NCBI GenBank assembly: GCA_025352585.1
Contig: JANXTD010000858.1
Location: 1-6,003 of the forward strand
Length of the DNA: 6,003 nucleotides
Source: Fimbriiglobus sp.
Lineage (GTDB): Bacteria > Planctomycetota > Planctomycetia > Gemmatales > Gemmataceae
Reading direction: 5' to 3'
Positions 1 to 4,825 of the stretch are shown piece after piece. The notes under the pieces are model-generated. The model had not been told where the DNA came from and made no database searches. It was given only the letters and a program-made list of their open reading frames with translations. Position 1 is the stretch's first letter. The number at the start of each line of letters is the position of its first letter. Both the position numbers and the translations under genes were made by a program.

Positions 1-53
1 TGTGCGCAGGCCCAACGGTCAACGTCCGCGAACTTTGTCATTGCCCGTTGCGA

Positions 54-79
54 CCCTCGCTCGCGCGTCGGGCTAACAA
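54..79 (-). repeat. Candidate dispersed intergenic motif downstream of the minus-strand unit
   Basis: Bases 1-102 hold no gene on either strand that I can support. The only distinctive part reads on the minus strand as TTGTTAGCCCGACGCG followed by CGAGCGAGGG. From memory, short intergenic words of the type TTAGCCCGACGCG...AGCGAGGG recur many times in planctomycete genomes, but there is no second copy here, so the repeat status is not shown by this sequence. It lies 24 bp past the stop codon of the 103-786 gene, in a position suited to a 3' end or processing element. I found no strong hairpin with a T-run that would make it a classical terminator. Confidence 0.25.
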
Positions 80-102
80 GAGTCGCCCCCCGCTCGCCTT
101 GG

Positions 103-786
103 CTACCCCTCGGGGATGGCGCGGGCCATCTGCTTGAAGTCGGCCAGGAAGGAACTCGCGGCGTCCACCCAGTTGCGGGCCTTGAGCGACGAGCGGTACA
201 TCTCGGTGAACAGCGAGAAGTGGGCGTGCAGCGTCTCGATGCCCAGGTAGAGGCACTCGCGCACCGCCGCGCCGGGGACCGGCTCCGGGGCGCTCATCTT
301 CGAGAGCATGCTCTTGAACAGGCTGCGGCTCGCCGGGGCCGGGCGGCGGGTGTCGTTGATCGTGGCGTAGAAGGCCCCGGCCTTGGCCAGTGCGTTCATC
401 TGCGTGTCCATGCTCGCGTCGGGGAAGTCGTGCAGCCGCGAGAACTCCTCAGTCGAGAGGACCATCGCCTCGATGCGGTCGAGCAGGTGGTCGGCGTCGG
501 GCGAGTAGTGGCAGCCGGCGCACTGGAGGCGCAGGCTTTCGAGCTTCGCCAAGAGCGTGATGAGGCCAAACTGCCAGGCGTGCGGCGTGGCCCCCGGCGT
601 GGCGTGGGCCGTCGCGTCGGCCGTCGGCGACTTGGCCGCGGGGAAGAGCTTCGAGTCGATGAGCACGTCGTCGTCGTCGTCCTCGCCGAGCAGCGACGCG
701 ACGGGGCGGGGCGGCGTCGCGGGCTTGGGGTCGGGCTTGGGGCTGGCTGGCATGGCACTCGTCGCGTGGGGGGTCGTCGCGGGCAT
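103..786 (-). CDS. Uncharacterised protein, 227 aa, with acidic low-complexity N-terminus
   Basis: I do not recognise the family. The 227-residue protein starts at an ATG preceded by a perfect GGAGG at 5-nt spacing and ends in TAG. Residues 1-70 are low-complexity (Ala, Pro, Thr, His), interrupted by an acidic patch with five consecutive Asp (36-40), then VLIDSKLF. Residues 71-227 look like a folded, mostly helical domain: a helix near WQFGLITLLAKLESLRL, then C89-A-G-C92-H93, then DHLLDRIEAMVL, and a C-terminal helical part rich in aromatics (LHAHFSLFTEMYRSSL). The CxxCH is formally a haem-c motif, but there is no signal peptide or membrane segment, so a cytoplasmic protein with a metal-binding or merely coincidental Cys pair is likelier. 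It lies 28 bp downstream of the TPR-receiver gene on the same strand, so it is probably co-transcribed and may be a signalling partner (inference). The reading frame is convincing from codon bias, start and spacing; the function is unknown. Confidence 0.82.
   Translation of the reverse strand: MPATTPHATSAMPASPKPDPKPATPPRPVASLLGEDDDDDVLIDSKLFPAAKSPTADATAHATPGATPHAWQFGLITLLAKLESLRLQCAGCHYSPDADHLLDRIEAMVLSTEEFSRLHDFPDASMDTQMNALAKAGAFYATINDTRRPAPASRSLFKSMLSKMSAPEPVPGAAVRECLYLGIETLHAHFSLFTEMYRSSLKARNWVDAASSFLADFKQMARAIPEG
667..681 (-). repeat. (GTC)5 trinucleotide run encoding Asp36-Asp40
   Basis: Five perfect GTC units on the plus strand read as five GAC (Asp) codons in the unknown protein on the minus strand. 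The run sits in the low-complexity N-terminal region, where small gains or losses of a codon would not disturb the fold or the frame. Length variation between strains is plausible but cannot be shown from one sequence. Confidence 0.6.
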
Positions 787-791
787 GGCCG

Positions 792-796
792 CCTCC
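792..796 (-). promoter_or_regulatory. Ribosome-binding site GGAGG for the 103-786 gene
   Basis: GGAGG on the minus strand is separated by 5 nt from the ATG at 786. It falls inside the 28-bp gap after the TPR-receiver stop codon. It fixes the start of the downstream gene and indicates independent translation initiation within a shared transcript. Confidence 0.75.
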
Positions 797-814
797 GGGG
801 GCAGTGGGCGAGGG

Positions 815-1771
815 TCAGCCGACCGGCTGGGGCGGCCGGGCGTGCTGCCTCAGCAGCGTCAGGAGGGCGTCGGGTTGCAGCGGCTTGGCGAGGACCGCGG
901 TCACGCCCGCCGCCCGGCCGCGCTGCCGGTCGGTCGGGGCGTCGGCCGCGGCGAGCAGCACGACCGGCAGGGTCTCGGTGTCGGGGTGCTGCCGCAGCAG
1001 CCGGCAGAAGTCAAAAGCGTCCATGCCGGCGATGCGGGCGTCGAGGACGATCAGGTCGGGCACGCCGTCGTCGCGGATACGGTCGATCGCCTCGTCGGCG
1101 TCCTCGGCCTCCGTCGTCGTGCAGCCGTCCACGGCCGCGACCATGCCGACGAGCTTGCGGTAGGTGCGGCTCGGGTCTACGACCAGCACCCGCCGCGGCT
1201 CGCCGTCGTCGGGAGTCGGGGCTTCCGCCGGTGGCGGCTCGGGCGGCCGCGCCATGCGGTGCGAGGCGCTCGACCGCTCCGCCGCCGCGGCCTCCTGCTT
1301 GTCGATCTTGCCGTCGTAGTAGGCGATGCCCTTGCGGGCCGCGACGCTCGCCGGGTTGAGCGACAGCACGCGCTCGAGGTGCGCCCGCGCCTCGGTAGGC
1401 GAGTCGCACACGCTCGCCAGCCAGAGCCAGCCGTGCTCGCTCTTCGGCTCGTCGGCCACCGCGGCGCGCAACAGCCGCCGGGCCGACGGTACGTCCTTCG
1501 CCTTGGCGGCGTTGATGCCGGCCAGCAGCCGCACGGGGCGGATGCCGGAGCGGGCCTTCTCGTTGTTGGGGTTGAGCGTCAGCACGCGCTCCCAGGCGAG
1601 AGTGGCGTCGGCGGGGTCCTCGAGGACCGTGGCGAGCCACTGCCAACTCGTCACCGAGTTGGGGTCGAGGCGCACCGCTTCCTGGAGGCACTCGCGGGTC
1701 TTGGCCTTGTTGCCGGCCCGAGACGCGGTCATCGCCTGGCGGAACAGGTCAACGGCGGACGCTTGCGACAT
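815..1771 (-). CDS. TPR-repeat protein with C-terminal degenerate response-regulator receiver domain
   Basis: This is a probable cytoplasmic signalling or scaffold protein of 318 aa. I chose the ATG at 1771 because AAGG lies 7 nt upstream; an in-frame GTG at 1777 would add two residues but is too close to that site. Numbering from the ATG, residues about 5-150 hold two related TPR-type blocks, each with a W-x-WLA motif (WQWLATVLEDPADA and WLWLASVCDSPTEA) and an LERVLxLNP-like end. A Pro/Ala-rich linker (about 160-192) follows. A CheY-like receiver occupies about 194-310. It has VLVVD (D199), the phospho-acceptor D244 in VLDARIAGMD, and K296 in LAKPL. Two usual residues differ: the second acidic Mg-binding residue is Pro200, and the Thr/Ser switch position is Ala274. 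Phosphorylation is therefore uncertain, and the domain may act as a constitutive protein-interaction module. There is no DNA-binding or enzymatic output domain, so the TPRs are probably the output. The gene leads the unit with the 103-786 gene and is divergent from the porin. Confidence 0.9.
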   Translation of the reverse strand: MSQASAVDLFRQAMTASRAGNKAKTRECLQEAVRLDPNSVTSWQWLATVLEDPADATLAWERVLTLNPNNEKARSGIRPVRLLAGINAAKAKDVPSARRLLRAAVADEPKSEHGWLWLASVCDSPTEARAHLERVLSLNPASVAARKGIAYYDGKIDKQEAAAAERSSASHRMARPPEPPPAEAPTPDDGEPRRVLVVDPSRTYRKLVGMVAAVDGCTTTEAEDADEAIDRIRDDGVPDLIVLDARIAGMDAFDFCRLLRQHPDTETLPVVLLAAADAPTDRQRGRAAGVTAVLAKPLQPDALLTLLRQHARPPQPVG

Positions 1772-1778
1772 AGCCACA

Positions 1779-1782
1779 CCTT
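1779..1782 (-). promoter_or_regulatory. Shine-Dalgarno AAGG selecting the ATG at 1771
   Basis: On the minus strand GGTAAGG lies 7 nt before the ATG at 1771. The same site abuts the alternative GTG at 1777 with only 1 nt between, which is too short for initiation. This supports the shorter, 318-residue form of the TPR-receiver protein. Confidence 0.5.
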
Positions 1783-1868
1783 ACCAGCACGACCCCCAGG
1801 GGCGTACGACACCGGCTTGCAATTCATCACTCAGCGTACTTCACGCGGAACCTTACGGTCAACTGGCA

Positions 1869-1890
1869 GAATTCGGAATGGTCGGAATTC
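1869..1890. repeat. Short direct repeat TCGGAAT x2 flanked by two GAATTC palindromes; possible operator
   Basis: TCGGAAT occurs at 1873-1879 and again at 1882-1888, a 9-nt period. The whole 22-bp block begins and ends with the palindrome GAATTC. It sits about 100 bp upstream of the TPR-receiver start and about 240 bp upstream of the porin start. Such spaced repeats can be regulator sites, but no regulator is identified and chance is not excluded. Confidence 0.3.
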
Positions 1891-2119
1891 GACACGCCCG
1901 TACCGGCTTGTTCAGCCAGGCCCCGAAAATTGCAGGGCCGGCGTGAGGTCGCAGAGTTTATGCAACCTGTGACGCCTTTGTCGACGCGCCGCGCGACCGC
2001 CCCCACCGATCTCACCACTCCCTCGGCAACCGCCCGACGATCTCGGCCGATTCAAGCGGTACGGCCGCCAGGACGGTGCCGTCATCCTCCCCGAATCCGC
2101 GTCTCGTTTCGTTTGCCAT

Positions 2120-2123
2120 GGAG
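2120..2123 (+). promoter_or_regulatory. Shine-Dalgarno GGAG selecting the ATG at 2132
   Basis: GGAG ends 8 nt before the ATG at 2132. The longer in-frame alternative, GTG at 2123, overlaps this site and could not use it. The ATG start also gives a compact signal peptide with a short N-region. Confidence 0.55.
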
Positions 2124-2131
2124 TGGCCGTC

Positions 2132-3802
2132 ATGTTGGTGCCCCCGTCGTCTTGGCGTTCCTGGTTGGCCTGCGGCGTCGGGGTCTTCGGACCCGCGGCC
2201 GGTGCGCTCGCCCAGGAGCCGGTGCAAGCCCCCGCGCCGGTCGTCGAACTCTCCCCCGAGGTCGTGCCGTCGGCCGGCGAGGTGGTCCTGCCCGGCGCTC
2301 CGGGGGCCGCGCCGGCCGCGCCGTGCGCGACCTGCCCGCCGCCGGCGAACGTCTTTAAGAACGCGCCGCCGTCGCGGCCGCTGCCGAGGCCGGGCAACTT
2401 CGCCGTGCCGCCGACCGGGCCGGGGATCTACACGCTGCTCGACGCCCTGAGCGGTGCGGCCCCGTCGCCGCCGCCGAAGTACCCGTACCCGCGGAACGGC
2501 GGCATGGCGCAGTCGTTCTTCGACTCGGACTTCCGCTACCTCGACGACCCCAAGAACAAGGAGACCGACTACGCCGACGGGCTGAAGCGGATGCGCCTGG
2601 GCGAGAACTGGCTGCTCAGCAACGGCGGCGAGCTGCGCAGCCGGCAGATGAGCGAGTACAACAGCCGCGCCGGCCAGGTCGATAACAATTTCAACTTGAG
2701 CCGCGCCCGGACCTACCTCGACTTGCTGTACAAGGACCAGTTCCGCTTCTTCGTCGAAATGAACGCCAGCTATTCGGTCAACCAGGACCTGCCGTCGCTC
2801 GCCAGCGACGAGTCCGGCGTGGACATCCAGAACCTGTTCGTGGACATCAAGACTTTCGACTACCAGGGCAAGCCGGTCTACGTGCGCCTGGGTCGCCAGG
2901 AACTGGTACTCGGCTCGCAGCGGCTGGTCTCGACGCTCGACTGGGTGAACACACGGCGGACGTTCCAGGGCGTGCGGGCTTTCCGCACCGGCGAGAAGTG
3001 GGACTTCGACGCCTTCTGGCTCCAAGTCGTCGTGCCGCAGGCCAACAAGCTCGACTCGGGCGACAACAACCAGAACTTCGTCGGCGGCTGGTTCACGTAC
3101 CGCCCCAAGAAGGGCACGACCCTCGACCTGTTCAGCCTGACGCTCGACAACACCAACGACGTGACGCAGCAGGGCATCCAGCGCTCGCCGTTCACCGTGA
3201 ACACGACGGGGGCACGCTACGCCGGCGACTCGAACGGCTTCCTGTACGACTTCGAGGGCGGCTTCCAGGTCGGCCGACGCGGCACGCAGGACGTGGAGGC
3301 CGGCTTCGCCACGGCCGGTGCCGGCTACCACTGGAAGGAGACGCCGCTCTCCCCGACGCTGTGGTTCTACTACGACTACGCCAGCGGCGACAGCAACCCC
3401 GGCGTCGGCCACTACAACACCTTCAACCAGTTGTACCCCTTCGGCCACTACTACCTGGGCTGGGCCGACATCGTGGGCCGGCAGAACATCCACGACATCA
3501 GCGTCCAGCACACGATCTACCCGACGCGCTGGCTGACGGTGTACGCGGCGTACCACCGCTTCTTCCTCGATAGCAGCCGCGACGCTCTCTACAACATCGC
3601 CGGCAACGCCATCCGCCGCGACGCGACGGGCCGCGCCGGGAACGACGTGGGCCGCGAGTTCGACATCATCACCAACGTGCACGTCAGCAAGCACGTCGAT
3701 CTGCTCGCCGGCTACTCGTACCTGTTCGGCGGCAAGTTCCTGAAGAACACCGGGGCCGCCGACTCGAGCACCGCCTTCGTGCAGATGTCGTACCGCTGGT
3801 AA
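2132..3802 (+). CDS. Alginate-export-type outer-membrane beta-barrel porin
   Basis: A predicted outer-membrane channel of 556 aa. Residues 1-27 form a Sec signal peptide: a short N-region with one Arg, hydrophobic LACGVGVFGPAAG, and a signal peptidase I site ALA before QEP. A Pro/Ala-rich segment (about 28-120) follows, with C65-A-T-C68. From about residue 135 alternating aromatic and polar strands run to the end, and the protein closes with SYRW, the aromatic C-terminal residue typical of barrels recognised by the BAM machinery. Two signatures recall the alginate-export (AlgE-like) family as often annotated in Planctomycetes: RLGRQELVLGSQRLV with LDWVNTRRTFQGV (about 252-282), and FNQLYPFGHYYLGW with DIVGRQN (about 431-452). 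The Arg- and Asp-rich strands suggest an anion or uronate-like substrate by analogy with AlgE, but no alginate genes lie nearby, so the substrate is unknown. The gene is apparently monocistronic, divergent from the TPR-receiver unit and convergent with the membrane-protein gene. Confident in barrel and family type, not in cargo. Confidence 0.88.
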   Translation: MLVPPSSWRSWLACGVGVFGPAAGALAQEPVQAPAPVVELSPEVVPSAGEVVLPGAPGAAPAAPCATCPPPANVFKNAPPSRPLPRPGNFAVPPTGPGIYTLLDALSGAAPSPPPKYPYPRNGGMAQSFFDSDFRYLDDPKNKETDYADGLKRMRLGENWLLSNGGELRSRQMSEYNSRAGQVDNNFNLSRARTYLDLLYKDQFRFFVEMNASYSVNQDLPSLASDESGVDIQNLFVDIKTFDYQGKPVYVRLGRQELVLGSQRLVSTLDWVNTRRTFQGVRAFRTGEKWDFDAFWLQVVVPQANKLDSGDNNQNFVGGWFTYRPKKGTTLDLFSLTLDNTNDVTQQGIQRSPFTVNTTGARYAGDSNGFLYDFEGGFQVGRRGTQDVEAGFATAGAGYHWKETPLSPTLWFYYDYASGDSNPGVGHYNTFNQLYPFGHYYLGWADIVGRQNIHDISVQHTIYPTRWLTVYAAYHRFFLDSSRDALYNIAGNAIRRDATGRAGNDVGREFDIITNVHVSKHVDLLAGYSYLFGGKFLKNTGAADSSTAFVQMSYRW

Positions 3803-3815
3803 CTCACAAACCTGA

Positions 3816-3902
3816 GTGCAGAACTCAGAGTGCAAAGTGCAGAATGAAAACCTCCATTCGCGGAGCGTATTCATTCTGCACTTTGCACTCTGAGTTCTGC
3901 AC
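3816..3902. repeat. Perfect 33-bp inverted repeat with 7-nt internal periodicity (hairpin element)
   Basis: The left arm 3816-3848 is the exact reverse complement of the right arm 3870-3902, with a 21-nt spacer (3849-3869). The spacer can itself fold as CTCC/GGAG (3852-3855 with 3862-3865). In the right arm the dinucleotide TG recurs at 3877, 3884, 3891 and 3898, giving heptamers such as TGCACTT, TGCACTC and TGAGTTC. The left arm mirrors this with GAGTGCA, GAACTCA, GAGTGCA and AAGTGCA starting at 3814. The arms are close to balanced in base composition, in contrast to the GC-rich genes around them. The element begins 13 bp after the porin stop and ends 33 bp before the stop of the convergent gene, so it could act as a bidirectional terminator or transcript stabiliser. 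Neither side has a T-run. The regularity and composition suggest a REP- or MITE-like dispersed element, but no target-site duplication is visible. Confidence 0.93.
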
Positions 3903-3935
3903 ACTACTAGAAACGCAACCCACCGAGGGTTACGA

Positions 3936-4685
3936 CTACGAGCGGACCACGGCGGCCCCACGGGCGACGGGGACGGCGAGCAGTTGCAACGTCGGGCCGG
4001 CCCCGAAGAGGCCGCCGCCGACGGCCGCGAGCATCGAGATCAAGGTGCCGGCGAAGGCGATCCAGGTCACGTTGGTGCCGGTGGCCACGACCTCTTCCTT
4101 GGTCACGTTCGGCGCGGTGGGGTTCTTGACGTTCGCGTCGAGCTTGGCCTTGAAGTCGCTGATCTGGGCGTCGGTGTAGCCGGCCTTGCGGGCGGCGTTC
4201 TCCAGGTCGGCCTGCGGCGTGGTGGCGTTCTGGGTGCCGCCGGCCTGGGCGACGCTGGCCCCCGTCGTGACCACGCTCACCATCGCCCCGAAGCCGGCCC
4301 GGACGCCCCCGACCACCAGCGCGAGCATCATGGCAAAAGTCAGCGACCAGACGAGCAGCCCGTAAATGCCGGCCTCGCGCTTGTTCTCGCCGACCGCGAG
4401 TTGCGTGGCGACGGTGCCGCCCACGAACAGGCAGAAGGCCGTGACGACGATCGCGTAGACCGCCGCGCCGATGCCGACGTTGCGGGCGTCAAACTTGTCG
4501 GAGACCGACAGGCCGGTCGCGGCCCCCAGCAGCGACAGCAGGAAGTACAGCGACAGCGCCAGGACCGACCCGGCGAAGATCGGTCCCCAGTTGATGCGGC
4601 TGCCGGTGCCGACGAGGTCTTCGCGGGACACGGGCAGGTCGCGGTCGTCGCGGTTGCGGTTGCCCGCGGTGTTGAGGTCGGTCAC
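3936..4685 (-). CDS. Uncharacterised four-helix inner-membrane protein
   Basis: A 249-aa integral membrane protein of unknown function. The GTG start at 4685 has GGAG 7 nt upstream. The N-terminus (1-30) is polar and charged. Predicted helices lie at about 36-60 (after INWGPIFAGS), 70-96, 106-136 and 206-231. The positive ENKRE loop between helices 2 and 3 suggests that the N- and C-termini are cytoplasmic. That places the long 137-205 loop, Thr/Ala-rich and then helical (LENAARKAGYTDAQISDFKAKL), in the periplasm. The pattern of a W-G-x-I-F-A-G first helix, a VGG-containing second helix and an IYGLLVW third helix resembles a widespread family of small uncharacterised bacterial membrane proteins that I remember from proteobacteria. 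That resemblance is from memory. No catalytic or transport motif is visible. It follows the hydrolase gene on the same strand after a 140-bp gap, so it may have its own promoter. Confidence 0.85.
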   Translation of the reverse strand: MTDLNTAGNRNRDDRDLPVSREDLVGTGSRINWGPIFAGSVLALSLYFLLSLLGAATGLSVSDKFDARNVGIGAAVYAIVVTAFCLFVGGTVATQLAVGENKREAGIYGLLVWSLTFAMMLALVVGGVRAGFGAMVSVVTTGASVAQAGGTQNATTPQADLENAARKAGYTDAQISDFKAKLDANVKNPTAPNVTKEEVVATGTNVTWIAFAGTLISMLAAVGGGLFGAGPTLQLLAVPVARGAAVVRS

Positions 4686-4692
4686 GTGTTAT

Positions 4693-4696
4693 CTCC
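4693..4696 (-). promoter_or_regulatory. Ribosome-binding site GGAG for the four-helix membrane protein
   Basis: GGAG on the minus strand lies 7 nt before the GTG at 4685. It supports GTG as the real start, since there is no ATG nearby in frame. It is only 3 nt from the base of the nested hairpin at 4700-4754. Confidence 0.65.
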
Positions 4697-4699
4697 GAG

Positions 4700-4754
4700 C
4701 GCCGGGTGGCGTTTATTTGCAGGCCCTTGAAGTAAGGGCCGGCGACGCCCGGCG
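4700..4754 (-). promoter_or_regulatory. Nested hairpin in the leader of the membrane-protein gene
   Basis: An outer 7-bp stem (4700-4706 with 4748-4754) encloses an inner perfect 7-bp stem GGCCCTT/AAGGGCC (4722-4728 with 4734-4740) with a 5-nt loop. On the minus-strand transcript the outer stem ends 3 nt before the Shine-Dalgarno GGAG. It could be the 3' end signal of the upstream hydrolase gene, although no T-run follows it, or a 5'-leader structure influencing translation. In such GC-rich DNA the outer stem could arise by chance; the inner stem is more convincing. The rest of the 4686-4825 gap shows nothing else that I can name. Confidence 0.4.
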
Positions 4755-4825
4755 GTAATGCAATCGCCGCGCCGCTTCGCCCGAATCCGCGCCAAAACCG
4801 TCAAATTCGTGGCCAGCGGCCGTCA

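Larger units (their letters stand above)
1772..2131. other. Divergent intergenic region (360 bp) between the TPR-receiver gene and the porin gene
   Basis: The two flanking genes point away from each other, so promoters for both should lie here. The stretch around 1815-1975 is visibly less GC-rich than the coding DNA, as expected of a promoter region. I see no convincing sigma-70 -35/-10 pair on either strand; planctomycete promoters are poorly defined, so I place none. Contents: two GAATTC palindromes (1869-1874 and 1885-1890) within a short direct-repeat cluster, and a weak 5-bp stem GGCCC/GGGCC (1919-1923 with 1935-1939). A 63-codon minus-strand ORF spans 1827-2018; it has no recognisable motif and I do not call it a gene. 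No RNA gene is recognisable. Confidence 0.6.

Noticed and set aside
220..1359. Long plus-strand open frame (379 codons) opposite the two minus-strand signalling genes
   Set aside because: Its translation is Arg/Gly/Ala-rich low-complexity, it crosses both minus-strand genes and their gap, and the minus-strand frames have recognisable domains and good ribosome-binding sites. It is a high-GC antisense shadow.
557..1972. Plus-strand open frame of 471 codons
   Set aside because: Overlaps the antisense of the TPR-receiver gene, with biased composition and no motif; explained by the lack of stop codons in GC-rich DNA.
1827..2018. 63-codon minus-strand ORF in the divergent intergenic region
   Set aside because: No convincing ribosome-binding site or motif was recognised, and codon use does not resemble the neighbours. 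It could still be a small gene, but nothing supports it.
2061..2082. ACGGC/GCCGT 5-bp stem with 12-nt loop upstream of the porin
   Set aside because: Short stem, long loop and GC-rich context; expected by chance.
3816..3902. CRISPR repeat or tRNA-like structure
   Set aside because: Only one inverted pair with no array of spaced direct repeats, and no cloverleaf or CCA-type features. The structure is a single long hairpin.
3816..3902. Classical Rho-independent terminator
   Set aside because: No run of T follows the stem on either strand and the stem is far longer than usual. A termination role remains possible but not of the textbook type.
2012..3961. Minus-strand open frame of 649 codons opposite the porin
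   Set aside because: Val/Glu/Ala/Arg-rich translation with no domain, running antisense through the whole porin gene and through the inverted repeat. The porin frame has a signal peptide, barrel signatures and a C-terminal aromatic residue.
3844..4179. Plus-strand ORF starting inside the inverted repeat (MKTSIRGAYSFCTLHSEF...)
   Set aside because: It is made of the hairpin arm plus antisense of the membrane-protein gene. The same SFCTLHSEFCT string appears on the opposite strand only because the arms are perfect inverted copies.
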